Source of the DNA: Roseateles depolymerans
GTDB taxonomy: Bacteria > Pseudomonadota > Gammaproteobacteria > Burkholderiales > Burkholderiaceae_C
Assembly: GCF_003387155.1 (NCBI RefSeq)
Contig: NZ_QUMT01000003.1
Coordinates: 434,001-498,000 of the forward strand
DNA: 64,000 nucleotides
Direction of reading: 5' to 3'
Positions within the stretch are counted from its first letter, which is position 1, and every line of letters begins with the position of its first letter. Positions 18,187-29,717 of this stretch are shown here, piece after piece. A program made the translations under genes and the position numbers. Under the pieces are notes generated by a model, which saw nothing but the letters and a program-made list of their open reading frames with translations, had not been told where the DNA came from and searched no databases.

Positions 18187-18462
18187 ATGGCGCACACCAT
18201 CACCGGAAAAAAGAAACTGCTGGGCCGGATCCGGCGCATCCAGGGCCAGGCATCCGCCCTGGAGCGGGCGGTGGACGGCGAAACCGACTGCCTGGACGTG
18301 CTCCAGCAAATTGCCGCCATCCGCGGTGCGGTCAATGGCCTCATGGCGGAGGTCATGGAAGGTCATTTGCGGGAGCATCTGGGCTCCCCTCAACTGGACG
18401 AGCACACCCGCCAGGCAGAGACCGAAACGCTCACCAAAGTGATCAGGGCCTATCTGCGCTGA
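18187..18462 (+). CDS. RcnR/FrmR-family metal-responsive repressor (DmeR-like)
   Basis: 91 residues from the ATG at 18187 (MAHTITGKKKLLGRIRRIQG). An all-helical DUF156 protein. The residues that form the Ni/Co site of RcnR are all present at their canonical positions: His3, Cys35, His60 and His64. That sets it apart from CsoR (Cu) and from FrmR, in which position 64 is usually acidic. It should bind the TACT-C7-AGTA operator as an apo-tetramer and leave the DNA on metal binding, derepressing the divergent CDF exporter and itself. Confidence 0.9.
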   Translation: MAHTITGKKKLLGRIRRIQGQASALERAVDGETDCLDVLQQIAAIRGAVNGLMAEVMEGHLREHLGSPQLDEHTRQAETETLTKVIRAYLR

Positions 18463-18733
18463 TTCACCGGCATCGCCCCGAAGTAGCGGCAATCGGTGAT
18501 CGACGGTGCGATTTGCACACGGAAATGAATGACGAATGACGCTGTCTCGGCGGGTCGGGCATGCCGCATGCCCCGCAGCATCTGGGTCTGCTGTCGCACC
18601 GCCGAGCGGCTTTCGCACCGCATGGATCGCGCCCAACGTCCAGCGAATCAGACCCCGCACCAACGCTGACGCCCGGAGCTTCCGAGAACGGTAGACTCTG
18701 GCCGCCAAAAGTCATATCTGCAAGGGGCATCGG

Positions 18734-21700
18734 GTGGAGCCAGACCAGAATCCCGTCGTGCGAGTCGTGGTGCTGGGCGGCTCGGCCGGAAGCATTGAAG
18801 TGTTGAGTACCGTCCTGTCCGGGCTGCCGCGCGCGCCTGGGTTTGCGGTGCTGGTCATCACCCATCTCCCCGCGGACATTGAATCGCATCTGGATGAATT
18901 GCTCCAGACACGCACCGAGCTGCCAGTGCAGCGGCTCCAGCATTTCACCAAGATCGAACACGATCACGTGTATGTGCTGCCGGAGAATGCACTGGTCTAT
19001 GCACTGGACGGGCATTTCCGTCTGACGCGCCGGCAGCCGGGCCCGCATCTGCCGCTGGATGTGTGCCTGGCATCCCTGGCGCAGGACCCGGACGTGCATG
19101 CCGCTGCCGTGGTGCTGTCCGGCTCCGGCCGCGACGGCGCCAATGGACTGGCCGACCTGCGTTCTGCCGGCGGGCTGGTCATCGCCCAGGCCCCGAACAC
19201 GGCCGAGCATGACGGCATGCCCACCGCCGCCATCAATACCGGCCTGGTGGAGCAGGTCCTGGCGCCTGCCGACATCGCCCCGGCACTGATCAAGCGTTTT
19301 GGCGACCCCAGTCACGACACCGACGCGGGCCCGGTCGAAACCAATGCGGACGCCTTGGAAACGGCCCTGGCCATCGTGCAGCAGAAAACCGGGGTCAACC
19401 TGGGCTATGTGAAGGACGTGAATCTGCGCCGGCGCTTTCTGCGCCGCGTGCTGCTGCAGAAGAATCGAGATGTCCCGGCCTACCTGCAATTGCTGCGTTC
19501 TGATGGACTGGAAGCGGCCGCGCTGCGGGACGATGTGCTGATCGGCGTCACCGCATTCTTCCGGGATTCGGAGTTCGTGAATGTCCTGCGGCAGACCGTC
19601 ATTCCCAAGCTGCTGGAGCTGCAACACGACCCGATCCGGATCTGGGTGCCGGCCTGTTCCACCGGGGAAGAGGTCTACACGATTGCCATGCTGCTCAGGG
19701 AAGCCCTGCAGACCGAAGGCGTGAATCGTCGTGTGCAGATCTTCGGCACGGACATCAATGAAGCGGCGATTGAAACCGCACGCGCGGGCCGCTACAGCGC
19801 CGCCGCCCTGGAAAGCGTGCCGGAGCCCTATCGCGAAACCGCCTTCAACGCCACCTCCAGCGGCTACCTGGTCAGCAAGGACCTGCGCGAGATGTGCGTC
19901 TTTGCCCGGCACAACCTGCTGACCCATGCGCCGTTCTCCGGCATGGGCCTGATCAGCTGCCGCAACATGATGATCTACCTGCGCAAGGAAGCGCAGCAGC
20001 ATGTGCTGGAAGTGCTGCACTATGCCTGCCGGCCGGATGGCCTGCTCATCCTGGGCCGTGCGGAAGCGGCCTCGATGACCGATGGCTTCGAGCATGCCGG
20101 CGCCCCGCATCTGTACCGCAAGCTGACCTCGGCGCGTCGCCCTCGCCCGCTGTTTCCGATCGATGCCCTGCGGCCCTGGGCCAGCGAAGGCGCAGCGCCC
20201 CGACCCGCGCAGCCGCCGGCGCCCGACCTCATGGCGGACGCAATCAACCGGGTGGCCATGGCTCGTTACGTGCCGCCGGGATTCGTCGTGGATGCCAATG
20301 GCGATGTGGTGCAGTTTCGCGGTGATGTCGCGGCCTTCATTGCACCGGCCACTGGAGATGCCACGCTGGCCCTGCCCCGGCTCCTGCACAGCGAGCTCAA
20401 TGTGCCGGTGCGCACCGCCCTGATTGAAGCCAAACGCACCGCCGGCCCGGTCCGGCGCGAGCGGGTGCAATTCATGGAACGGCGCTATGTGCTGGAAGTG
20501 CTGCCGGTGGACACCCAGGCCGCGCTGCCGCATTTCCTGGTGACGCTGGCTCCGCAGGTGGACGAGACCAGCCCGACCATCGTGCTGCCGTCGCAGCCGC
20601 CGCGGGCGCGGGTGGACGAGCTGGAACGCACCGTCACCACGCTGTCCGATGAGCTGGAAGCCACCCAGGCCCAGCTCAAGACGGTGGTGATCGAATTCGA
20701 GTCGGCCAATGAAGAGCTGCGCACCGCCAATGAGGAGATGCTCAGCACCAATGAAGAGCTGCAAAGCGCGAATGAAGAGCTGCAGAGCGCAAAGCAGGAG
20801 CTGGAGTCGGCCAACCAGGAACTGGTGTCCCTGAATGAAGAGCTCAAGTCGCGCAATGACCAGCTGGACGTGGTCAACGACGACCTGACCAATCTGGTGG
20901 AAGGCATTCCGCTGCCGGTGGTGCTGCTGGACCGCCAGCTCAAGCTGCGCCATGCCTCGCCGCAGGCGGCGCAGCTCTTCGGGCTCACGGCCGAGCATAT
21001 CGGTCAGCCGCTGAGCGCCGTCAGCAACCGCTTCTCGCTGGGCGATCTGGAGCAACTGGTGCAGGCCGCCGTGCAGGGCCTCACGCCGGTCGAGCATGAG
21101 TATCAGGACAATGAGGAGCGCTGGTGGATGGTGAATGTGCGGGCCTACCGCACCGCTGACGACCGCATTGACGGTGCAGTCATTGCCTTCCAGGACATTC
21201 ATCAGCTCAAGCGCGCCCTGAATCAGGCGCAGGACGCCCGGGTGGACGCCGAACGGGCCAATACCGCCAAGGACGACTTCCTGGGCATGGTGTCGCACGA
21301 GTTGCGCGCGCCATTGAACGTGATCGCCGGATGGGCCTCCGTGTTGCGCCAGGCCCATGAGCGGCACACCTTGAGCGAGGTGTCCACCGGCCGTGCCATT
21401 GCCACCATCCTCAAGCATTGCCAGGCGCAGGCGCAATTGATCGACGACCTGCTGGATGTGTCCCGCATCACCTCCGGCCATCTGGCTCTGGAAATGCGGC
21501 CCCTGGATCTGGCCGCCAGCGCGCGTGCAGTGATCGAAGGGCTGATGCCGACGGCGCAGGCCAAGCAATTGACGCTGGTGGCCTCCGGCCTGCAGGAACC
21601 TCTGCGCGTGCAGGGTGACCCACGACGGGTGCAGCAGGTGGTGTCCAACCTGCTGGGCAATGCACTCAAGTTCACGCCGGCGGGTGGGCGCATCACCTTG

Positions 21701-22459
21701 AGCCTGAATCGGGTCGGCACCATGATTGAGCTGGCGGTGGCCGACACCGGGATTGGCGTCAGCCCGGATCTTCTGCCTCATCTGTTTGACCGCTTCACGC
21801 AGTCGGACATCAGCCGGACCCGCGAATATGGCGGGCTGGGTTTGGGGCTGTCCATCGTTCGGCACCTGGTGATGGCGCACGGTGGCACGGTGGCGGCGCA
21901 CAGTGACGGCGCCGGACGCGGCACGCGGCTGACGGTGCGCTTCCCCGCCGTCGAACTGGGCCAGGACCTGACGCTGTCCACCGCCGACTCGCCAGCGGGC
22001 CAGACGGACCTGAGCGGCATGCAATTGCTGCTGGTGGACGATGACCGCCACGGCCTGGAGGCCTTGGAGGCCGTGCTGCGCATGGCTGGCGCTGCGGTGA
22101 TGACGGCGGGGTCGGTGGCCGAGGCGCGGGACCTGCTGGCCGTGCATTCATTCGATGCGCTGGTGAGCGATGTGGCGATGCCGGGGACGGATGGGTATGC
22201 GCTGATTCGGGAATGGCGGGAGCAGGAGCATCAGCGGCGCAGCCACGTTGCCATGAACGGCGGGGCCTCTGCGGGGAATGGGGCAGTGTCGGCTTCCGAC
22301 GCACCCAGCTTCATCCGCATGATGGCCATTGCCTTGAGCGGCCTGGCCACCTTGCAGGACCGCGATGCAGCGATTGCAGCAGGGTTCGACGACCATCTGC
22401 CCAAACCGGTGGACATCGATCGCCTGATGGAGCGGCTTGGGTTGGCCAAGCGGGGCTGA
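18734..22459 (+). CDS. CheB-CheR-PAS-histidine kinase-receiver fusion
   Basis: 1241 residues, GTG start with AAGGGG upstream. Domains in order: CheB methylesterase (about 1-190; VVLGGSAGSIE with the catalytic Ser, ITHLPAD His, SGSGRDGANGL Asp), CheR methyltransferase (about 205-470; TAFFRDSEF, PACSTGEEVYTIAMLL), a coiled coil of repeated NEEL/SANQEL units (about 625-720), PAS (about 725-840), HisKA with His ~855 in MVSHELRAPLN, HATPase (LLGNALKFTP, VADTGIGV, GGLGLGLSI), and a receiver with Asp ~1146 in LVSDVAMPG. Such fusions combine receptor-modification domains with a hybrid kinase, and their outputs are poorly known. No partner regulator or chemotaxis operon is adjacent. Confidence 0.95.
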   Translation: MEPDQNPVVRVVVLGGSAGSIEVLSTVLSGLPRAPGFAVLVITHLPADIESHLDELLQTRTELPVQRLQHFTKIEHDHVYVLPENALVYALDGHFRLTRRQPGPHLPLDVCLASLAQDPDVHAAAVVLSGSGRDGANGLADLRSAGGLVIAQAPNTAEHDGMPTAAINTGLVEQVLAPADIAPALIKRFGDPSHDTDAGPVETNADALETALAIVQQKTGVNLGYVKDVNLRRRFLRRVLLQKNRDVPAYLQLLRSDGLEAAALRDDVLIGVTAFFRDSEFVNVLRQTVIPKLLELQHDPIRIWVPACSTGEEVYTIAMLLREALQTEGVNRRVQIFGTDINEAAIETARAGRYSAAALESVPEPYRETAFNATSSGYLVSKDLREMCVFARHNLLTHAPFSGMGLISCRNMMIYLRKEAQQHVLEVLHYACRPDGLLILGRAEAASMTDGFEHAGAPHLYRKLTSARRPRPLFPIDALRPWASEGAAPRPAQPPAPDLMADAINRVAMARYVPPGFVVDANGDVVQFRGDVAAFIAPATGDATLALPRLLHSELNVPVRTALIEAKRTAGPVRRERVQFMERRYVLEVLPVDTQAALPHFLVTLAPQVDETSPTIVLPSQPPRARVDELERTVTTLSDELEATQAQLKTVVIEFESANEELRTANEEMLSTNEELQSANEELQSAKQELESANQELVSLNEELKSRNDQLDVVNDDLTNLVEGIPLPVVLLDRQLKLRHASPQAAQLFGLTAEHIGQPLSAVSNRFSLGDLEQLVQAAVQGLTPVEHEYQDNEERWWMVNVRAYRTADDRIDGAVIAFQDIHQLKRALNQAQDARVDAERANTAKDDFLGMVSHELRAPLNVIAGWASVLRQAHERHTLSEVSTGRAIATILKHCQAQAQLIDDLLDVSRITSGHLALEMRPLDLAASARAVIEGLMPTAQAKQLTLVASGLQEPLRVQGDPRRVQQVVSNLLGNALKFTPAGGRITLSLNRVGTMIELAVADTGIGVSPDLLPHLFDRFTQSDISRTREYGGLGLGLSIVRHLVMAHGGTVAAHSDGAGRGTRLTVRFPAVELGQDLTLSTADSPAGQTDLSGMQLLLVDDDRHGLEALEAVLRMAGAAVMTAGSVAEARDLLAVHSFDALVSDVAMPGTDGYALIREWREQEHQRRSHVAMNGGASAGNGAVSASDAPSFIRMMAIALSGLATLQDRDAAIAAGFDDHLPKPVDIDRLMERLGLAKRG

Positions 22460-22486
22460 TGGGCGGGTAGACGGGCGAGAGGCCCC

Positions 22487-23662
22487 TCACAACGCCTGAA
22501 CCCGCCCCCTCGCGCTGCCCCCCATCGCCGTCACCCGCCCCCACACCCACAACCATCCCCCGGCCAGCAGATAACTCACCCAGCAGCTCACGCCGCCGGT
22601 CACCAGGAACTTCACCAGCGCGGGCGCCTGCACATGCCGCCAGGCCAGCGACACGCCCACCACCACCGGCGCGTGAATCACAAAGATGGTGTACGCACGC
22701 GCCGCCAACGACCGCCAGAGTTTGCTGCTGCCCTCCACCTGATGCTGGAATCGCCACAGCAGCCCCAGGATCACGCCCCACGCCACCAGCGGCTCCCAGA
22801 AGGCGTACACCGCTGCCAGCACGTTCCAGCCGCCTTCCGGCGCCCCCCGCAGCAGCGGCACTGCAGGCGCCGCCAGGGCCATCACCGGCAGCACCGGCAA
22901 CACCCAACGCCGGACGCGACGCCACTGCTGGACCTGCACCAAGTCCAGTCGCTCCAGCCAGCGCGTGCCAGCCACTGCATATCCGCCCCAGAACAGCGTG
23001 AGGTATCCGGCAAAGTAGCCCAGCTGCAGCCCCCACCACTGCGTACCCACCGGCCACCACAGCCGCAGCAGGAAGGCAGCCGCTCCGGTCAGCAGCGCGG
23101 CCGCCAGAAGCTGCGCGGAGGACGGCGTCGACACCCGCTTCAAGCCGTTCAGCTTGAAGACCAACGCCGCCGCACAAGCCAGCATCAGCAGCGCCTGGCA
23201 GAACCAAAGTGGCCCACGCTCGAACTCCCCGTGTCGAATCAGGAAGAGCAGGGTCTCCAGGAAGCCTTTGCCCTGGGCGGTCTGGGCCAGCGCAATCGTC
23301 ATCGGTCCCAGCACCAGACCAAAGAACAGCAGCGGCAGGCCCAGGCGGATGAAACGGTCCCACAGATAAGGGCCCACCCCTTTGCGCGCCAACGCCGCCG
23401 GGGTGAAGTAGCCCGCCAGCAGGAAGAACAGGCCCATGAAGAACGCCTGATTGAAGGTGCAAAAGAAGATGAGCAGCTTGGAAGACAAGGACCCGTCCGG
23501 CAGCACTTCCTTGTAGAACCATCCCCCCATGGCGCCATAGGTGATGGCCGTGTGATGCAGCACCACCAGCATGGTCATGGCGGCCCGCAGCGCATCCAGG
23601 CCGAAGCCGCGCTGGGAAGGAACGGGCGAGCCGGGCGATGAAGTCTGAGCCGGGAGCGTCAT
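22487..23662 (-). CDS. Acyltransferase 3 family membrane protein
   Basis: 391 residues from the ATG at 23662; longer in-frame starts exist but add non-conserved sequence. The N-terminal signature LDALRAAMTMLVVLHHTAIT contains the His of the membrane acyltransferase family, followed by about ten hydrophobic helices (for example FFMGLFFLLAGYFTP, then RFIRLGLPLLFFGLVLGP). These proteins O-acetylate or O-acylate sugars and glycans at the inner membrane. The acceptor is unknown and no glycan cluster is adjacent. Its stop lies 28 bases from the convergent CheB-CheR gene. Confidence 0.85.
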   Translation of the reverse strand: MTLPAQTSSPGSPVPSQRGFGLDALRAAMTMLVVLHHTAITYGAMGGWFYKEVLPDGSLSSKLLIFFCTFNQAFFMGLFFLLAGYFTPAALARKGVGPYLWDRFIRLGLPLLFFGLVLGPMTIALAQTAQGKGFLETLLFLIRHGEFERGPLWFCQALLMLACAAALVFKLNGLKRVSTPSSAQLLAAALLTGAAAFLLRLWWPVGTQWWGLQLGYFAGYLTLFWGGYAVAGTRWLERLDLVQVQQWRRVRRWVLPVLPVMALAAPAVPLLRGAPEGGWNVLAAVYAFWEPLVAWGVILGLLWRFQHQVEGSSKLWRSLAARAYTIFVIHAPVVVGVSLAWRHVQAPALVKFLVTGGVSCWVSYLLAGGWLWVWGRVTAMGGSARGRVQAL

Positions 23663-24035
23663 GAGCCATTCACGGGCGCCCGCCGCAAAACCGGCAAAAA
23701 CGCCAAGAGTCACAAGACGTTCAGTGTCGCCGCAATGGGCTCTTAGAGGTCTTCCGCAACCACCCGGGTTTGCCATTAGAACGAATCGTCACTCACCCCA
23801 TCGATAGGGGGTTCCCATACGTTCTCGGCGACCGCCATTTGCGGCGTGACCCACGCTCATTGTTCGCATTGATTCATTCGCCATGAATGGGGACGAATCG
23901 CGTCGATTCAGCCGGAGATTCGCGCGCGGCACTCACGCATCTCCATTGCATTCAAAACACTGCAATCGCTTGAATCCTCGATGCCATCGGGCATGCACCT
24001 TGCCGCGCAGCCCTCAGCACCTTTGGAGCCCTCGA
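23663..24035. other. Divergent intergenic region, acyltransferase / catalase-like gene
   Basis: About 370 bases and lower in GC than its surroundings. It contains ATTCAT-TCGCC-ATGAAT (23872-23888), a perfect six-base dyad about 150 bases upstream of the catalase-like gene, and CCCCATCGATAGGGG near 23798-23812. Both promoters probably lie here. I see no gene in it: one frame continuing upstream from the catalase-like start is Arg/His-rich and unlikely to be coding. Confidence 0.5.
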
Positions 24036-25139
24036 ATGAGTCCCTTGCCCGACATCCAGCCGGTTGTCTTCACCCCTGACATGGAACAGACCGCGCCGGA
24101 CGAGATTGCCACCATCGCCGAGCTGGTCGATGTCTTTCTCGGCATGGCCCATACCGTGGCCGAGTATGAGGGGCATGCATTCCGTGCCGTCCATGCCAAG
24201 GGTCATGCGTTGCTGCGCGGTCAGCTGACGGTGCTGGACGGACTGCCTCCGATGTATGCCCAAGGCCTGTTTGCGCAGCCCGGCAGCTACAGCGCCCTGA
24301 TGCGTCTATCGTCGCCGCCTGCGGAACAACTGTCCGATCAAGTGTCCACGCCGCGAGCCGTCGCGCTCAAGCTGATGCGCGTGCCAGGCGAGCGGGTCCC
24401 TGAATCGCGGGACCACGACACCCAGGACTTCCTGATGGTGAATGCCCCGACCTTCACCCGCCCTGGCCCCAAGGAGTTCCTCAAGGACGCACAGCTGCTG
24501 GCCAGCACCACCGAGAAGGCGCCCGAGGCCAAGGAGATGCTGTCGTCCGTGCTGCAAGCCGCCGAACATGTGCTGGAGGCCATGGGCGGCGAGAGCCAGA
24601 CGCTCAAGACGATGGGCGGTGAACCGGCCACCCATCCGCTGGGTGACACCTTCTATGCGCAGACGCCTTTTCTCTACGGACCCTACATCGCCAAGTTCGC
24701 GCTGGCGCCGGTCTCCCCCTCACTGACCGCGCTCACCGGCCAGAAGCTGTCCAGTGACGATGAGGATGCGCAGCGACACGCCGTCTCCGCGTTTTTCCAC
24801 GACGGTGGCGGTCCTCCCGCGCAGTGGGAGCTGCGGGTCCAGCTGTGCACCGACCTGGATCGAATGCCGATCGAGGATGCGTCGGTGGAATGGCCGGAGT
24901 CGCTCAGCCCTTATGTGCCGGTGGCGTCCCTGGTGATGCCGGCCCAGCAGAGCTGGCTGCAAGGGCGCAGCCAGGTGGAGGAAGATGAGCTGGCCTTCGA
25001 CCCCTGGCACAGCATTGCGGCCCACCGGCCGCTGGGCGGGCTCAACCGCGCCCGCAAGGTGGTGCTGGCGGCCTCACGGCAGTTCCGTGGTGCGTTCAAC
25101 CGGTGCCCGATCCACGAGCCCAAGCTTCGCCGGGCATAA
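24036..25139 (+). CDS. Catalase-fold heme protein (SrpA-like)
   Basis: 367 residues from the ATG at 24036 with a GGAG element upstream. It is shorter than true catalases (about 480 or more) and matches the small catalase-like group: AFRAVHAKGHALLRGQL with the distal His, YSALMRLSSPPAEQLSD, STPRAVALKLMRVPGE, and DFLMVNAPTF in the heme pocket. Toward the C-terminus are WHSIAAHRPLGGLNRARKVV and the closing Arg-rich segment, where the proximal Tyr would be expected but is not obvious by eye. Such proteins act as peroxidases or oxygenases rather than efficient catalases. No signal peptide, so cytosolic. A response to peroxide is plausible but not shown. Confidence 0.85.
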   Translation: MSPLPDIQPVVFTPDMEQTAPDEIATIAELVDVFLGMAHTVAEYEGHAFRAVHAKGHALLRGQLTVLDGLPPMYAQGLFAQPGSYSALMRLSSPPAEQLSDQVSTPRAVALKLMRVPGERVPESRDHDTQDFLMVNAPTFTRPGPKEFLKDAQLLASTTEKAPEAKEMLSSVLQAAEHVLEAMGGESQTLKTMGGEPATHPLGDTFYAQTPFLYGPYIAKFALAPVSPSLTALTGQKLSSDDEDAQRHAVSAFFHDGGGPPAQWELRVQLCTDLDRMPIEDASVEWPESLSPYVPVASLVMPAQQSWLQGRSQVEEDELAFDPWHSIAAHRPLGGLNRARKVVLAASRQFRGAFNRCPIHEPKLRRA

Positions 25140-25171
25140 CGCCACCGGGGGTGACTGCCCGGAGAGGACAC

Positions 25172-26242
25172 TCAGTGCGTCGTCTCCGGCACCGTCAGCC
25201 GCTGTTGCTGGCGCGCCCGCTTGACCTCATACATGCGCGCATCGGCACGATGCAGCGCTTCCTCCGCGGTCAGGCCCACGGGATTCAGCGCCACCACGCC
25301 CACGCTGGCGCCGGCATATTGCACCGTCTCGCCGTCCAGCTCGAAGTGGCCCACGGTGGCCAGGGTGGCGCGCTGCTGCAGCGTGGCGGCCGCCTGCAGC
25401 GCCTCGGGGTGGTCGATGACCGCGCCCGACGCCGCCGTCCGGCCGCGCAGGTCCAGGCCCGGTCCCACCACCACGAATTCATCGCCGCCCATGCGGGCCA
25501 GCATGTCGGAGCCGCGCATCTCCAGGGACAGACGCTGCGCCACTTCCCGCAGGAACTGGTCGCCGCGCTGATGGCCCAGGCGGTCATTGATGGTCTTGAA
25601 GCCGTCCAGGTCGATACAGCCCACCAGCACGCTGCTGCCATCCCGGCTGGCGCGCTGGATGAGGCGCTGCAGTTCGTCGAACAGGGCGCGGCGGTTGGGC
25701 AAGCCCGTGAGGGAATCGGTCAGCGCAAAGGTGGCCAGCTGCTCATTGGCCCTGCGCAGTTCCTCCACCAGACGCTCGCGCTGGATGAATTGGCCCACCA
25801 GCGCCGCGAACAGGGACATCAAGGCCACGGCATTGGACCCGACCGGATGCACCTGCGCACTGGCGCCGCACAGCGTGCCGATCAGCGCGCCATCTTCGGA
25901 GCGGACCGGCGTGCTGACAAAGGTTCGGATGCCCAGGCGTCGGGCCGCGGCGCTGTCAGGCCAGCGCTGGGGCACGTCGAGCGTGACCGGCTGGTCCTCC
26001 TCCAGCGCACGGCGGCAGAGCGTGTCCTGCCAGTCCACGACCAGGCCTTCCCGGATCTGCAGGCTGCCCGCGTTGCGGGCCAGCACGATGCGCTGCTGCG
26101 CCGCCTGCTCGTCCACCGTGGTGAGGTAGGTGGATTCCAGGCCGGTCGCGGTCCCCAGCATGTCCAGCAAAGGGCGGGTGAGCTGTTCCAGGCTTCGTGC
26201 CTTCGGGACAGTGGTGGACAGCTGGGCGATCAGGGCTTCCAA
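25172..26242 (-). CDS. GAF-GGDEF diguanylate cyclase
   Basis: 356 residues. An N-terminal GAF-like sensor domain (about 15-160; LGTATGLESTYLTTVDE, GIRTFVSTPVRSEDGALIG), a short helical linker (IQRERLVEELRRANEQL), then a GGDEF domain (about 175-350). The active site is intact (ARMGGDEFVVV near residue 251). RGSD lies five residues before it, which fits the RxxD product-inhibition site. It should make cyclic di-GMP in the cytosol under control of an unknown ligand. No membrane segment. It is convergent with the catalase-like gene. Confidence 0.94.
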   Translation of the reverse strand: MEALIAQLSTTVPKARSLEQLTRPLLDMLGTATGLESTYLTTVDEQAAQQRIVLARNAGSLQIREGLVVDWQDTLCRRALEEDQPVTLDVPQRWPDSAAARRLGIRTFVSTPVRSEDGALIGTLCGASAQVHPVGSNAVALMSLFAALVGQFIQRERLVEELRRANEQLATFALTDSLTGLPNRRALFDELQRLIQRASRDGSSVLVGCIDLDGFKTINDRLGHQRGDQFLREVAQRLSLEMRGSDMLARMGGDEFVVVGPGLDLRGRTAASGAVIDHPEALQAAATLQQRATLATVGHFELDGETVQYAGASVGVVALNPVGLTAEEALHRADARMYEVKRARQQQRLTVPETTH

Positions 26243-26290
26243 GATGGGCGCGTCAAGAGGGGCAGACGCGCCGATCTTAGCCGAGCAGGG

Positions 26291-26596
26291 TCACGCCCCC
26301 CGGGCGTAGTCGCCCAGGCCGGGCGAGACGCCCTTGCCGTCGTTGGAGTCACGGGTGGGGAAGCCGGCGGCCGGACGGCTTTGCTGGTTCAGCGCCTCGC
26401 CAGGGTTGACCGCTGCGGCGGCCTTGGAGACGCCAGGGGTCAGCGGCGTGGCCGCTGCGCCGTCGCCCAGGGGCATGGCGGGCTGGTCGCCGTGACGATG
26501 CCAGCCGGTGCTCAAGGACGAGCGGGCGCCGCGCATGGCGTAGTAGCCCAGGGCGGCGACGCCGGTCAGCACGGCGATTCGGGTGATGCTGCTCAT
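26291..26596 (-). CDS. Small membrane-anchored protein, unknown function
   Basis: 101 residues from the ATG at 26596, with AAGGATCC seven bases upstream. The N-terminus has one hydrophobic segment (ITRIAVLTGVAALGYYAM) and the rest is polar, Ala/Pro/Gly-rich and probably disordered. It is likely an inner-membrane protein with a soluble tail. I recognise no family. It stands just upstream of the cyclase gene on the same strand (48 bases), so they may be co-transcribed. Confidence 0.7.
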   Translation of the reverse strand: MSSITRIAVLTGVAALGYYAMRGARSSLSTGWHRHGDQPAMPLGDGAAATPLTPGVSKAAAAVNPGEALNQQSRPAAGFPTRDSNDGKGVSPGLGDYARGA

Positions 26597-26726
26597 GATG
26601 GATCCTTTCAGTGGGAGTGCAGATGCAGGCTCTACGGCAGGCGGCGCACCCAGGCCGCGGGGGTGGTGCAGCACCGCAAACGCCGGGAAGGCGTGCTCAC
26701 TGCGGCAAAGATTTCGCAAGGGGCGC

Positions 26727-26757
26727 ACAGAGGCGCGCAGAGGCGCGCAGGGGCGCC
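26727..26757. repeat. Short tandem repeat GAGGCGCGCA
   Basis: About three degenerate copies of a ten-base unit (AGAGGCGCGC) in the divergent gap between two small unknown genes. No function is suggested by position. Confidence 0.6.
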
Positions 26758-26857
26758 CAAGCCGCACCGCCCGGCAGGTGCATGGCTTGCCACGGCGATT
26801 CGTCTGGCGCCTTGGCGGCGTCAGCTTCCCTTCACCCTCACAGCAAGGAGACCCGCC

Positions 26858-27142
26858 ATGGGACAGGAACAGATCTATCGGGGCACCAGCTACGTGGTGG
26901 AGGCCGTGCCGGACGGACAGGGCTGGCATGGCCGATACCGGCTGCTGGATGTCGGCACCATCGGGGACGCCGACAGCCTGCATCCCTCCCTGGACACGGT
27001 CTGGGCCACCGAGAACGAAGCGCTGACCTACGCCACCGAGGCGGCCTGCCACGCCATCGAGACCCTGCAGACCGGCCGTCCGCAGGGCCAGGGCCACGGC
27101 AGCCCGTCGTCGGAGCGGCGCTACACCTCGCTCGGCCAGTGA
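26858..27142 (+). CDS. Small soluble protein, unknown function (94 aa)
   Basis: AAGGAG lies seven bases before the ATG. The product starts MGQEQIYRGTSYVVEAVPDG and has a beta-rich core (WHGRYRLLDVG) followed by a helix (WATENEALTYATEAACHAIE) and a polar tail. The order (a GRYxLL strand, an acidic loop, then W-A-[TS]-E-x-EAL[TS]) recurs in the 76-residue product at 31486-31716, so the two look like members of one small family. No signal or membrane segment. Function unknown. Confidence 0.75.
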   Translation: MGQEQIYRGTSYVVEAVPDGQGWHGRYRLLDVGTIGDADSLHPSLDTVWATENEALTYATEAACHAIETLQTGRPQGQGHGSPSSERRYTSLGQ

Positions 27143-27167
27143 GCACCGGCCGTTTCACCCCGCATCG

Positions 27168-29713
<2,546 letters not shown>

Positions 29714-29717
<4 letters not shown>

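Noticed and set aside
18464-22147. A 1227-codon open frame antisense to the CheB-CheR fusion gene
   Set aside because: Long antisense frames are common in high-GC coding DNA. The plus strand shows seven recognisable domains, while the antisense product is His/Gln/Arg-rich with no motif.
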